Shown piece by piece: positions 1 through 14,267 of a DNA stretch of 64,000 nt (position 1 is its first letter; every line of letters begins with the position of its first letter). The translations under genes were made by a program, and so were the position numbers. Origin of the DNA: Lotus japonicus (lineage: Eukaryota; Streptophyta; Magnoliopsida; Fabales; Fabaceae); assembly GCF_012489685.1 (NCBI RefSeq), contig NC_080045.1, positions 15,108,901 through 15,172,900 of the forward strand, given 5' to 3'. The notes below the pieces were generated by a model. That model saw nothing but the letters and a program-made list of their open reading frames with translations, was not told where the DNA came from and ran no database searches.

Positions 1-1010
1 GACCTAGGGTTACTATTTGGGGGTGGATTAAGGTTCATATTGGGTCACGTTATGTTTTACCTCCCAGTAACCTTTCTCTCTCCTACTTTTCATGCTAGGT
101 CAATTAAAAAAATGTCAACTCAGACAAAAACATTAAATTTTGGACAATCTGGTGAGGGACCAAAACTGTTAACGGAGACTAACGTGGGTAGGGGAATGCT
201 ATTTTTAAACTTTAACGACCTTGTTTGCACATTTTTCAAACTTGGGAGACAAAAAATGCTAATAATCCAAATTTTATTTATCAACGCTTAATATATTAAT
301 AATTAAAATAAAAAAGAATTTCAACTATTTTTAATATTTGCGAATTATTTTATGTATTATGTTTTAAATTTTGTGATTATTTCATTTAATATTTGAAATA
401 TTTTAAAAAGTTAACTTAAGTAAAAAAATATTATTTCAAAAAGATGTTAATAATGTTGTGAAACTAAAAATTTTGTTTAGTTAATTGGATTAAGAAAAAC
501 TGTGTTACAAATATTGAAAGTTTAATTAATAAAAATTAATAAATAGGGGTGATGTCAAAAAAAATGAGATATTAATTTTTGTTTTGGAGGAAAATGGAAT
601 GATATAGGGGTGCCACGTGGCATAAACTTCTAGAAAGAAACCTTCTTTTACTATATAGATAATATAATATAATATAGATTGTAGAACAGTTAACCATCCA
701 AGTTCAATGTATCTATTACTAGGGTTTTGAGCTCAGCCACTATATAATGGAGAGCCTACAATGTATAGTTCATGTTTCACTCTGCTACCTAGTGTTAGAG
801 TTTATTCTAGAACACGCCTAAAAAAGTGGCATATCGTATCAATTTCATTTTTCTCTCTTATGGCATGATGAACCTAACTTAGTGGACACAGCACGCACTC
901 ACGTCTGCACCACACACAAAAACAACAATCACAAAAACCCACGCAAAAGGATAATGAGCGTAAATTTTTTCGGTTAAACTGAAAGCAATGCATAACACAT
1001 TTCTCCAAGA

Positions 1011-1055
<45 letters not shown>

Positions 1056-3843
1056 TCATCAGATGCCTTCAATTCCTCCATGAAAAATGCAACTCGTCTT
1101 CGCCCATAAATTCCAAGCTTTGCTCCATAACCAATTTATTATCCTTTAAACCTTGTCCTAGTTCTCAGTGAACCATGCACCCATCAAAGTCCCACATTGC
1201 ACTTTAAAATAAAAAGAAATTGAATGAAATATGTGGTGTTTAATCCATTTTATTTTTCTGTGGAAATCGCAGGAGTTTCATGAAAAGCAGAATGGAGATC
1301 TTGGGCTCCTCATCGTGGAAGAAGACGCTTGATACAATTTTTATGTCAATTGTTTTTTCCTTTTTTTTGTTGTTGTTGGTTACATTGCTTTCTTTCCTTT
1401 AGTTTAAGATAATTTGATATGAAAATATTTGATTTATATTTCGTTCTGATTTTGATTTTGTTTTGATCTGATTTGGTTGGTTCTTAATATTGGCATTTTT
1501 TATTATATCACGAAAAACATAAAAAATATTGAAAAAAATTACTTATTAAGCTATAAGTAATTTAATCTTATATATATATTGAACTAAATTTTGTTCTTAA
1601 AATTGAGTCAGGCTAGATATGATTGAGTTTAATTTGGTCGTAAACTTTCCAAATTGTCAATTCCTTTTGGGAAACTTCATTTGAATCACTTAAATTGATA
1701 GGTTACTTTTGTCTATAAACATAAATATTCTTTAGAAGTGATCCATGTCCTTCGTTATTATATTGAAGATGCGAACCAATTCTCTCCTATTGTGAAAATC
1801 AAATGGTTTTGGACATATTATTATGCAGTTCCACAAAGGATTATAATCACAGTAGAAGAGAATTGATTCGCATCTTCAATTTAATAACGAAGCATATGGA
1901 TTATTTCTAAAGAATATTTATATTTATAGAGCAAAGTTACCTATCAATTTAAGTGACTCAATTGAAGTTCCTAAAAGGGATTGACACCTGGAAAAGTTTA
2001 AGAACAAATTACACTCCATCATATCTATCATGACTCAATTTTAAGAGCAAAATTTTGTTCAATATATAATATAATATAAAACAATTTAGAACTTAATAAA
2101 TAATTTTTTCAATATTTTTTTATGTTTTTCGTGATATAATAAGAAATGCCAATATTAAGACCAAACCAAATCGCATCAAAACCAAATCAAAATCAAAATG
2201 AAATATAAATCAAATATAATCATATTAAATTATCTTAAACTAAAGGAAATAAAACAATGTAACCAACTAAAAAAAAAAGCAAAAAACTACTGACTTAGAA
2301 ATTGTATCGAGCGTCTTCTTCCTCGATGGGGAGCCCAAGATCTCCGTACTGCTTTTCTTGAAACTCATGCGATGTCCACGGCAAAATAAAAATTGATAAA
2401 ACACCACATATTTTATTCAAATTATTTTTATTTATAAAGTGCAATGTGGGACTTTGATGGGTGCATGGTTCATGGAGAACTAGGAGAAGGTTTAAAGCAT
2501 ATTAAAATGGTTATGGATAAAAGCTTGATTTTTATGGGTAAAGACAGTGTGTGTTGCATTTTTAATGGATGAATTAAAGTGATATGATGAAGAGCGAGAG
2601 AAATCTTGGAGAAATCTGTTATGCATCGCTTTCTTTTTAACCGATAATAGATATGCTCATTTGTGATTGTTGTTTTTGTGTGTGGTGAAGACGCGAGTGG
2701 GTGCTGTGTCCACTGCGCCACGTGCATCATGCCATAAGGGAGAAAAAAGTAATTGATACAACATGCCAGTTTTTTAGGGGTGGTCTAGAATAAACCCTAA
2801 CACTAGGTAGCAGAGTGAAACATGAATTATACATTGTAGGCTCTCCATTATATAGTGGTTGAGCTCAAAACCATAGTATTAGATTCATTGAACTTGGACG
2901 GTTTACTGTTTTAGAATCTATATTATATTATATATTATCTATATACTATAAGAGAAGGTTTCTTTCTAGAAGTTTATGCCACATGGGACCCCTATATCAT
3001 TTCATTTTCCTCCAAAAAAAAAGTAACATCTCATTTTTTTTGACATCACGCCTATTTACTAATATTTATTAATTACACATGCAATTTTTGTAACACGGTT
3101 TTTTCGAAACCAATTTACTAAACAAAATTTTCAGTTTCACAAAATTATTAACATCTTTTTGAAACAATTTAATTTTTTTTTACTGAAACTATTTATTAAC
3201 CATATTTCAAATATTATGAGAAAATAATCACAAAATTGAAAATATGATACATAAAAAAATTCGCAAATTCAAAAATATTTAAAATGATTGAATTTTTTTT
3301 ATTTTAATTATTAATATATTAAGTGCTGATAAATAAAATTTGGGTTATTGGCATATTTGGGCTCCCGAAAAAAGCGCAAATGAGGTCGTTAAAGTTTTAA
3401 ATAGCATTCCGCTACCCCACGTTAGTCTCGGTTAATAGTTTTGGTCCCTCATCAGATTTCCGTCCAAAATTTAACGTTTTTATCTGAGTTAGCTTTTTTT
3501 TGAATTGACCTAGCATGAAGTGTAGGAGAGAAAATTGTTACTGGGAGGGGAAAAAATCACGTGTCCCTCACGTGACCCAATCTGAACCTTAATCCACCCC
3601 CAAATAGTAACCCTAGGTCCAAAATTGCACAAACCTACTTAAAATGTTATCATCATCGACGACCAAACGAAGAGGAAGGGACTGTGGAGAAGAAGGTCGA
3701 AAGTGGAGAGGAAGTGCAACGAAAAAGCGACTGTGGAGAAGACGATCACTGTGGACTAGAAGGTCGACGGGGAGAGAAGCTCGATTGTGAACAACGAAAG
3801 TTTGGAGGGACAGGACAAAAGATTCGAAGAAAAATGGTGCGAC
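1..3843. repeat. Giant palindrome P0 (left arm cut by window edge)
   Basis: The left arm reads inward from position 1. Its reverse complement reads outward from about 1857 to 3843; for example the GACCTAGGGTTACTATTTGG at the window start reappears inverted near 3600-3620. The central 71 bp (1786-1856) are unpaired. About 200 bp of the left arm lie outside the window. The inner ends of both arms start AGAGAATTG(A/G)TTCGCATC, a plausible terminal-inverted-repeat end. A (CT)n run (about 1013-1052) occurs in the left arm only. The arms are clearly homologous over their whole length but differ by many substitutions and small indels, so this is not a fresh duplication. No gene is recognised in the arms. 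Confidence 0.88.
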
Positions 3844-5040
3844 TCAGAAAGCACAAATAACCAACCTAATCTTCTTCATAGTCACTATCATCCATTAAAA
3901 CATCAGTGGCTGTATCTTCATCATCTAATCAAACTCACAATCAGAATCTGAATCTTCATCATTGACAACAACCTCACTTGCCTTTCCTTTTCCTTTATCT
4001 ACTGCAGCAACACTTTCCTTTCGTTTTCCTTTATCTGTCCCCTTCTTCTTGTCATTCACAACCTCCTTCTCTTGCACAACAGAAACATTCTCCACCTCAA
4101 ATCCAGCCTCGTTGTCATTCACAACTTCAACCTCCTTCTCTTGCACAACTTCTACATCCTTCTCTTGCACAACTTCAACCTTCTTCTCTACCAAAACCCC
4201 AGCATCCTTGTCTTGCACAACCTCAGACTCCTTCTCTAGCACAACTTAAGTGTCCTTTGTAATCACAACCTCAGAACTTGGCCCAGCATCCTCCACAGTC
4301 TCACGAGTAATTTCAAAACATGCATCAGGGTCTTCATCTCTCTCAGGACTCTTGTAAGAAATTAGAGGAATATGGGGAACAATATCATGCTCCTCCACTA
4401 TTTTCTCAACAAATACATCAACTTCACTTTGACCTTTCACATCTTTAGCCAATAGTCAAATATCTGCATCATTGGTAAAGAGGACTTATGCCAGCAGAGC
4501 CATCACTTTTAATATGCCTATAGAAAAAGCATTTGTAGCTGGCATATCCTAAGATTTCTACCATCTTACCCACTTCAATGGAAGAAATCCCATCCATGTC
4601 CAATTGATCAAAGGCTTGGGAACTGCCAGTTGCATATGACATAGTTGGTCAAGTGTCATTGGACCCCCATGATGCACGTTCAAGGTTACCACATGAGGAA
4701 CAGTCTGCTTGAAAACAGACAATACAATAGAATGCACTTTTAATGAGAACCTTGTAGATCACAATGCACGTACCGGATAAGGCTTCAAATTAAATAACAT
4801 ACCAAACAAAGATATCAATTAAATAACATACCAAAAAGCATTCGAATCCTTCAACAACCATGATTCAGTAGATAGAGACATAATGAGATGAATATAATAT
4901 ATAACTTGCAACAAAGTTTGAGGGGAAAGAGTCTCAATTGAACCCAAAGTTGAAGTTTGCAGAGCTTTTTTCTAGGACCACCTTCTCTTTTACTTTTCTT
5001 CTTGTGGTCCCTTCGGACTTGCCTTGGAGGGGTCTTCTTG
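3844..5040 (-). pseudogene. Spacer S1: dead N-terminal fragment of Mutator (MURA-type) transposase
   Basis: Read on the minus strand, this 1197 bp spacer holds the N-terminal part of a plant MuDR-family transposase in pieces. First comes a segment with TLNVHHGGPMTLDQL (the typical HHGG opening), then DMDGISSIEVGKMVEILGYA, then the NDADI...DVKGQSEVDVFVEKIVEE block. An acidic low-complexity linker rich in VVQEKEVEVVND follows, ending in MDDSDYEED. These match the order found in MURA N-termini. The DNA-binding, catalytic (MULE) and SWIM domains are all absent. The reading frame is broken by a frameshift after the HHGG segment, a TGA right after NDADI, a TAA after the 68-residue block and a stop near CEFD. 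A splice-acceptor-like TTTTCA-type AG precedes the HHGG segment. No functional protein can come from it. Confidence 0.8.
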
Positions 5041-6197
5041 GTCGCTCCAGACCTTTGTTGTTCACAATCGGGCTTCTCTCCACCGTCGACCTTGTAGTCC
5101 ACAGTGACCTTCTTCTCCACAATCACTTCCTCTTCTTTTGGTTGTCGTCGTTGATAATATTTTCAGTAGGATTGTGCAACTTTGGACCTAGGGTTACTAT
5201 TTGGGGGTGGATTAAGGTTCATATTGGGTCACGTGATGTTTTACCTCCCAGTAACCTTTCTCTCTCCTACTTTTCATGCTAGGTCAATTAAAAAAAGTCA
5301 ACTCAGACAAAAACATTAAATTTTGGACAATCTGGCGAGGGACCAAAACTGTTAACGGAGACTAACGTGGGTAGGGGAATGCTATTTTTAAACTTTAACG
5401 ACCTTGTTTGCACATTTTTCAAACTTGGGAGACAAAAAATGCTAATAATCCAAATTTTATTTATCAACACTTAATATATTAATAATTAAAATAAAAAAGA
5501 ATTTCAACTATTTTTAATATTTGCGAATTATTTTATGTATTATGTTTTAAATTTTGTGATTATTTCATTTAATATTTGAAATATTTTAAAAAGTTAACTT
5601 AAGTAAAAAAATATTATTTCGAAAAGATGTTAATAATTTTGTGAAACTAAAAATTTTGTTTAGTTAATTGGATTAGGAAAAACTGTGTTACAAATATTGA
5701 AGTTTAATTAATAAAAATTAATAAATAGGTGTGATGTCAAAAAAAATGAGATATTAATTTTTGTTTTGGAGGAAAATGGAATGATATAGGGGTGCCACGT
5801 GGCATAAACTTCTAGAAAGAAACCTTCTTTTAGTATATAGATAATATAATATAATATAGATTGTAGAACGGTTAACCATCCAAGTTCAATGTATCTATTA
5901 CTAGGGTTTTGAGCTCAGCCACTATATAATGGAGAGCCTACAATGTATAGTTCATGTTTCACTCTGCTACCTAGTGTTAGAGTTTATTCTAGAACACGCC
6001 TAAAAAAGTGGCATATCGTATCAATTTCTTTTTTCTCTCTTATGGCATGATGAACCTAACGTAGTGGACACAACACGCACTCACGTCTGCACCACACACA
6101 AAAACAACAATCACAAAAACACAAGCAAAAGGATAATGAGCGTATATTTTTTCGGTTAAACTGAAAGCAATGCATAACACATTTCTCCAAGATTTCC

Positions 6198-6235
<38 letters not shown>

Positions 6236-9038
6236 TCATCAGATGCCTTCAATTCCTCCATGAAAAATGCAACTCACACTGTCTTCGCCCATAAATTCCA
6301 AGCTTTGCTCCATAACCAATTTATTATCCTTTAAACCTTCTCCTAGTTCTCAGTGAACCATGCACCCATCAAAGTCCCACATTGCACTTTAAAATTAAAA
6401 GAATTTGAATGAAATATGTGGTGTTTAATCCATTTTATTTTGCTGTGGAAATCGCAAGAGTTTCATGAAAAGCAGAATGGAGATCTTGGGCTCCTCATCG
6501 TGGAAGAAGACGCTTGATACAATTTTTATGTCAATTGTTTTTTCCTTTTTTTTGTTGTTGTTGGTTACATTGCTTTCTTTCCTTTAGTTTAAGATAATTT
6601 GATATAAATATATTTGATTTATATTTCGTTCTGATTTTGATTTTGTTTTGATCTGATTTGGTTGGTTCTTAATATTGGCATTTCTTATTATATCACGAAA
6701 AACATAAAAAATATTGAAAAAAATTACTTATTAAGCTCTAAATAATTTAATCTTATATATATATTGAACTAAATTTTGTTCTTAAAATTGAGTCAGGCTA
6801 GATATGATTGAGTTTAATTTGGTCGTAAACTTTCCAAATTGTCAATTCCTTTTGGGAAACTTCATTTGAATCACTTAAATTGATAGGTTACTTTTGTCTA
6901 TAAACATAAATATTCTTTAGAAGTGATCCATGTCCTTCGTTATTATATTGAAGATGCGAACCAATTCTCTCCTATTGTGAAAATCAAATGGTTTTGGACA
7001 TATTATTATGCAGTTCCACAAAGGATTATAATCACAGTAGAAGAGAATTGATTCGCATCTTCAATTTAATAACGAAGCATATGGATTATTTCTAAAGAAT
7101 ATTTATATTTATAGAGCAAAGTTACCTATCAATTTAAGTGATTCAATTGAAGTTCTTAAAAGGGATTGACACCTGGAAAAGTTTAAGAACAAATTACACT
7201 CCATCATATCTATCATGACTCAATTTTAAGAGCAAAATTTTGTTCAATATATAATATAATATAAAACAATTTAGAACTTAATAAATAATTTTTTTCAATA
7301 TTTTTTTATGTTTTTCGTGATATAATAAGAAATGCCAATATTAAGACCAAACCAAATCGCATCAAAACCAAATCAAAATCAAAATGAAATATAAATCAAA
7401 TATAATCATATTAAATTATCTTAAACTAAAGGAAATAAAACAATGTAACCAACTAAAAAAAAAAGCAAAAAACTACTGACCTAGAAATTGTATCGAGCGT
7501 CTTCTTCCTCGATGGGGAGCCCAAGATCTCCGTACTGCTTTTCTTGAAACTCATGCGATGTCCACGGCAAAATAAAAATTGATAAAACACCACATATTTC
7601 ATTCAAATTATTTTTATTTATAAAGTGCAATGTGGGACTTTGATGGGTGCATGGTTCATGGAGAACTAGGAGAAGGTTTAAAGCATATTAAAATGGTTAT
7701 GGATAAAAGCTTGAAATTTATGGGTAAAGACAGTGTGTGTTGCATTTTTAATGGATGAATTAAAGTGATATGATGAAGAGCAAGAGAAATCTTGGAGAAA
7801 TCTGTTATGCATCGCTTTCTTTTTAACCGATAATAGATACGCTCATTTGTGATTGTTGTTTTGGTGTGTGGTGCAGACGCGAGTGGGTGCTGTGTCCACT
7901 GCGTCACGTGCATCATGCCATAAGGGAGAATAAAGTAATTGATACAACATGCCAGTTTTTTAGGGGTGGTCTAGAATAAACCCTAACACTAGGTAGCAGA
8001 GTGAAACATGAATTATACATTGTAGGCTCTCCATAATATAGTGGTTGAGCTCAAAACCCTAGTAATAGATTGATCGAACTTGGACGGTTTACTGTTTTAG
8101 AATCTATATTATATTATATATTATCTATATACTATAAAAGAAGGTTTCTTTATAGAAGTTTATGCCACATGGCACCCCTATATCATTTCATTTTCCTCCA
8201 AAAAAAAAACTAACATCTCATTTTTTTTGACATCACGCCTATTTACTAATATTTATTAATTACAATTGCAATTTTTGTAACACGGTTTTTTCGAAACCAA
8301 TTTATTAAACAAAATTTTCAGTTTCACAAAATTATTAACATCTTTTTGAAACAATTTAGTTTTTTTACTGAAACTATTTATTAACCATATTTCAAATATT
8401 ATGAGAAAATAATCTCAAAATCGAAAATATGATACATAAAAAAATTCGCAAATTCGAAAAAATGAAAAATGATTGAATTTGATTTTTTTTTAATTATTAA
8501 TATAAAGTGCTTATAAATAAAATTTGGGTTATTGGCATATTTGGGCTCCCAAGTTTGAAAAAAGCGCAAATGAGGTCGTTAAAGTTTTAAATAGCATTCC
8601 GCTACCCCACGTTAGTCTCTGTTAATAGTTTTGGTCCCTAATCAGATTTCCGTCCAAAATTTAACGTTTTTATCTGAGTTAGCTTTTTTTTGAGTTGACC
8701 TAGCATGAAGTGTAGGAGAGAAAAATGTTACTGGGAGGGGAAAAAATCACGTATCCCTCACGTGACCCAATCTGAACCTTAATCCACCCCAAAATAGTAA
8801 CCCTAGGTCCAAAATTGCACAAACCTACTTGAAATGTTATCATCATCGACGACCAAACGAAGAGGAAGGGACTGTGGAGAAGAAGGTCGAAAGTGGAGAG
8901 GAAGTGCAACGAAAAAGCGACTGTGGAGAAGACGATCACTGTGGACTAGAAGGTCGACGGTGGAGAGAAGCTCGATTGTGAACAACAAAAGTTTGGAGGG
9001 AAAGAAATGACAAAAGATTCGAAGAAAAATGGTGCGAC
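5041..9038. repeat. Giant palindrome P1
   Basis: This is a complete inverted repeat of 3998 bp: left arm 5041-6970, loop 6971-7041, right arm 7042-9038. The left arm lacks ~35 bp near its outer end, compared with the other units, through a deletion between two GTCGC repeats. A (CT)n run (about 6190-6231) interrupts the left arm only. It is most like P0. Short open frames in the right arm (such as 7656-7916 minus) recur in other copies but resemble no known protein. Confidence 0.88.
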
Positions 9039-10235
9039 TCAGAAAGCACAAATAACCAACCTAATCTTCTTCATAGTCACTATCATCCATTAAAACATCA
9101 GTGGCTGTATCTTCATCATCTAATCAAACTCACAATCAGAATCTGAATCTTCATCATTGACAACAACCTCACTTGCCTTTCCATTTCCTTTATCTACTGT
9201 AGCAACACTTTCCTTTCGTTTTCCTTTATCTGTCCCCTTCTTCTTGTCATTCACAACCTCCTTCTCTTGCACAACAGAAACATTCTCCACCTCAAATCCA
9301 GCCTCGTTGTCATTCACAACTTCAACCTCCTTCTCTTGCACAGCTTCAACATCCTTCTCTTGCACAACTTCAACCTTCTTCTCTAGCAAAACCCCAGCAT
9401 CCTTGTCTTGCACAACCTCAGACTCCTTCTCTAGCACAACTTAAGTGTCCTTTGCAATCACAACCTCAGAACTTGGCCCAGCATCCTCCGCAGTCTCACG
9501 AGTAATTTCAAAACATGCATCAGGGTCTTCATCTCTCTCTGGACTCTTGTAAGAAATTAGAGGAATATGGGGAACAATATCATGCTCCTCCACTATTTTC
9601 TCAACAAATACATCAACTTCACTTTGACCTTTCACATCTTTAGCCAATAGTCAAATATCTGCATCATTGGTAAAGAGGACTTATGCCAGCAGAGCCATCA
9701 CTTTTAATATGCCTATAGAAAAAGCATTTGTAGCTGGCATATCCTAAGCTTTCTACCATCTTACCCACTTCAATGGAAGAAATCCCATCCATGTCCAATT
9801 GATCAAAGGCTTGGGAACTGCCAGTTGCATATGACATAGTTGGTCAAGTGTCATTGGACCCCCATGATGCACGTTCAAGGTTACCACATGAGGAACAATC
9901 TGCCTGAAAACAGACAAAACAATAGAATGTACTTTTAATGAGAACCTTGTAGATCACAATGCACATACCGGATAAGGCTTCAAATTAAATAACATACCAA
10001 ACAAAGATATCAATTAAATAACATACCAAAAAGCATTCGAATCCTTCAACAACCATGATTCAGTAGATAGAGACATAATGAGATGAATATAATATATAAC
10101 TTGCAACGAAGTTTGAGGGGCAAGAGTCTCCATTGAACCCAAAGTTGAAGTTTGCAGAGCTTTTTTCTAGGACCACCTTCTCTTTTACTTTTCTTCTTGT
10201 GGTCCCTTCGGACTTGCCTTGGAGGGGTCTTCTTG
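9039..10235 (-). pseudogene. Spacer S2: dead MURA N-terminal fragment
   Basis: This 1197 bp copy has the same layout and the same inactivating stops as S1. The 68-residue DVKGQSEVDVFVEKIVEE block is at 9441-9647 and the Glu/Val-rich linker at 9120-9437. It shares diagnostic changes with S5 (for example CCTCCGCAGTCTC, and CTCTCTGGACT in place of CTCTCAGGACT) that are not in S1, S3 or S4, so the spacers fall into subfamilies. Confidence 0.8.
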
Positions 10236-11421
10236 GTCGCACCATTTTTTTTTGAATCTTTTGCCATTTCTGTCGCTCCAGACCTTTGTTGTTCACAATC
10301 GGGCTTCTCTCCACCGTCGACCTTGTAGTCCACAGTGACCTTCTTCTCCACAATCACTTCCTCTTCTTTTGGTTGTCGTCGTTGATAATATTTTCAGTAG
10401 GATTGTGCAATTTTGGACCTAGGGTTACTATTTGGGGGTGGATTAAGGTTCATATTGGGTCACGTGATGTTTTACCTCCCAGTAACCTTTCTCTCTCCTA
10501 CTTTTCATGCTAGGTCAATTAAAAAAAGTCAACTCAGACAAATAATTTAAATTTTGGACAATCTGGTGAGGGACCAAAACTGTTAACGGAGACTAACGTG
10601 AGTAGGGGAATGCTATTTTTAAACTTTAACGACCTTGTTTGCACATTTTTCAAACTTGGGAGACAAAAAATGCTAATAATCCAAATTTTATTTATCAACA
10701 CTTAATATATTAATAATTAAAATAAAAAAGAATTTCAACTATTTTTAATATTTGCGAATTATTTTATGTATTATGTTTTAAATTTTGTGATTATTTCATT
10801 TAATATTTGAAATATTTTAAAAAGTTAACTTAAGTAAAAAAAATATTATTTCAAAAAGATGTTAATAATTTTGTGAAACTAAAAATTTTGTTTAGTTAAT
10901 GGGATTAGGAAAAACTGTGTTACAAATATTGAAAGTTTAATTAATAAAAATTAATAAATAGGTGTGATGTCAAAAAAAATGAGATATTAATTTTTGTTTT
11001 GGAGGAAAATGGAATGATATAGGGGTGCCACGTGGCATAAACTTCTAGAAAGAAACCTTCTTTTAGTATATAGATAATAATATAATATAGATTGTAGAAC
11101 AGTTAACCATCCAAGTTCAATGTATCTATTACTAGGGTTTTGAGCTCAGCCACTATATAATGGAGAGCCTACAATGTATAGTTCATGTTTCACTCTGCTA
11201 CCTAGTGTTAGGGTTTATTCTAGAACACGCCTAAAAAAGTGGCACATCGTATCAATTTCTTTTTTCTCTCTTATGGCATGATGAACCTAACGAAGTGGAC
11301 ACAACACGCACTCACGTCTGCACCACACACAAAAACAACAATCACAAAAACACACGCAAAAGGAAAATGAGCGTATATTTTTTCGGTTAAACTGAAAGCA
11401 ATGCATAACACATTTCTCCAA

Positions 11422-11462
<41 letters not shown>

Positions 11463-14267
11463 TCATCAGATGCCTTCAATTCCTCCATGAAAAATGCAAC
11501 TCACACTGTCTTCGCCCATAAATTCCAAGCTTTGCTCCATAACCAATTTATTATCCTTTAAACCTTCTCCTAGTTCTCAGTGAACCATGCACCCATCAAA
11601 GTCCCACATTGCACTTTAAAATAAAAAGAAATTGAATGAAATATGTGGTGTTTAATCCATTTTATTTTGCAGTGGAAATCGCAGGAGTTTCATGAAAAGC
11701 AGAATGGAGATCTTGGGCTCCTTATCGTGGAAGAAGACGCTTGATACAATTTTTATGTCAATTGTTTTTTCCTTTTCTTTGTTGTTGTTGGTTACATTGC
11801 TTTCTTTCCTTTAGTTTAAGATAATTTGATATGAATATATTTGATTTATATTTCGTTCTGATTTTGATTTTGTTTTGATCTGATTTGGTTGGTTCTTAAT
11901 ATTGGCATTTCTTATTATATCACGAAAAACATAAAAAATATTGAAAAAAATTACTTATTAAGCTCTAAATAATTTAATCTTATATTCTATATTGAACTAA
12001 ATTTTATTCTTAAAATTGAGTCAGGCTAGATATGATTGAGTTTAATTTGGTCGTAAACTTTCCAAATTGTCAATTCCTTTTGGGAAACTTCATTTGAATC
12101 ACTTAAATTGATAGGTTACTTTTGTCTATAAACATAAATATTCTTTAGAAGTGATCCATGTCCTTCGTTATTATATTGAAGATGCGAACCAATTCTCTCC
12201 TATTGTGAAAATCAAATGGTTTTGGACATATTATTATGCAGTTCCACAAAGGATTATAATCACAGTAGAAGAGAATTGATTCGCATCTTCAATTTAATAA
12301 CGAAGCATATGAATCATTTCTAAAGAATATTTATATTTATAGAGAAAAGTAACCTATCAATTTAAGTGATTCAATTTAAGTTCCTAAAAGGGACTGACAC
12401 CTGAAAAAGTTTAAGAACAAATTACACTCCATCATATCTATCATGACTCAATTTTAAGAGCAAAATTTTGTTCAATATATAATATAATATAAAACAATTC
12501 AGAACTTAATAAATAATTTTTTTCAATATTTTTTTATGTTTTTCGTGATATAATAAGAAATGTCAATATTAAGACCAAACCAAATCGCATCAAAACCAAA
12601 TCAAAATCAAAATGAAATATAAATCAAATATAATCATATTAAATTATCTTAAACTAAAGGAAATAAAACAATGTAACCAACTACAAAAAAAAAGCAAAAA
12701 ACTACTGACCTAGAAATTGTATCGAGCGTCTTCTTCCCCGATGGGGAGCCCAAGATCTCCGTACTGCTTTTCTTGAAACTCATGCGATGTCCACGGCAAA
12801 ATAAAAATTGATAAAACACCACATATTTCATTCATATTATTTTTATTTATAAAGTGCAATGTGAGACTTTGATGGGTGCATGGTTCATGGAGAACTAGGA
12901 GAAGGTTTAAAGCATATTAAAATGGTTATGGATAAAAGCTTGAAATTTATGGGTAAAGACAGTGTGTGTTGCATTTTTAATGGATGAATTGAAGTGGTAT
13001 GATGAAGAGCGAGAGAAATCTTGGAGAAATCTGTTATGCATCGCTTTCTTTTTAACCGATAATAGATACGCTCATTTGTGATTGTTGTTTTTGTGTGTTG
13101 TGCAGACGCGAGTGGGTGTTGTGTCCACTGCGTCACGTACATCATGCCATAAGGGAGAAAAAAGTAATTGATACAACATGCCAGTTTTTTAGGGGTGGTC
13201 TAGAATAAACCCTAACACTAGGTAGCAGAGTGAAACATGAATTATACATTGTAGGCTCTCCATTATATAGTGGTTGAGCTCAAAACCCTAGTAATAGATT
13301 CATTGAACTTGGACGGTTTACTGTTTTAGAATCTATATTATATTATATATTATCTATATACTATAAAAGAAGGTTTCTTTCTAGAAGTTTATGCCACATG
13401 GCACCCCTATATCATTTCATTTTCCTCCAAAAAAAAACTAACATCTCATTTTTTTTGACATCACGCCTATTTACTAGTATTTATTAATTACACTTGCAAT
13501 TTTTGTAACACGGTTTTTTCGAAACCAATTTACTAAACAAAATTTTCAGTTTCACAAAATTATTAACATCTTTTTGAAATAATTTAATTTTTTTTACTGA
13601 AACTATTTATTAACCATATTTCAAATATTATGAGAAAATAATCAAAGAATTGAAAATATGATACATAAAAAAATTCGCAAATTCAAAAATATTAAAAATG
13701 ATTGAATTTTTTTATTTTAGTTGTTAATATATTAAGTGCTTATAAATAAAATTTGGGTTATTGGCATATTTGGGCTCCCAAGTTTGAAAAAAGCGCAAAT
13801 GAGGTCGTTAAAGTTTTAAATGGCATTCCGCTACCCCACGTTAGTCTCTGTTAATAGTTTTGGTCCCTCATCAGATTTCCGTCCAAAATTTAACGTTTTT
13901 ATCTGAGTTAGCTTTTTTTTGAATTGACCTAGCATGAAGTGTAGGAGAGAAAAATGTTACTGGGAGGGGAAAAAATCACGTGCCCCTCACGTGACCCAAT
14001 CTGAACCTTAATCCACCCCCAAATAGTAACCCTAGGTCCAAAATTGCACAAACCTACTTAAAATGTTATCATCATCGACGACCAAACGAAGAGGAAGGGA
14101 CTGTGGAGAAGAAGGTCGAAAGTGGAGAGGAAGTGCAACGAAAACGCGACTGTGGAGAAGACGATCACTGTGGACTAGAAGGTCGACGGTTGAGAGAAGC
14201 TCGATTGTGAACAACGAAGGTTTGGAGGGACAGAAATGAGATAAGATTCGAAGAAAAATGGTGCGAC
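10236..14267. repeat. Giant palindrome P2
   Basis: This is a complete 4032 bp inverted repeat centred near 12245, with (CT)n at about 11426-11458 in the left arm only. It shares private variants with P5 (GCACATCGTATC, GAAGTGGACAC, AGGAAAATGAGCG in the left arm; CAATTTAAGTTCCTAAAAGG and ATGTCAATATTAAG in the right arm). P2 and P5 are therefore sister copies although they are not adjacent. Confidence 0.88.

Noticed and set aside
874..1059. Arg/Glu repeat proteins (RERERERE) in the left arms.
   Set aside because: They are translations of the (CT)n microsatellite and have no coding support.
2470..2730. An 86-codon minus-strand open frame recurring in six right arms (also near 7656, 12885, 17515, 33168 and 38412).
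   Set aside because: It lies inside the palindrome arm, resembles no protein, and its persistence is explained by the recent common origin of the monomers. The left-arm counterpart is not open in the same way.
3962..4262. Plus-strand Ser/Thr/Pro-rich open frames opposite the transposase linker, repeated in each spacer.
   Set aside because: They are antisense shadows of the Glu/Val-rich linker; the CTTCTCTTGCACAAC repeats keep several frames open by composition.
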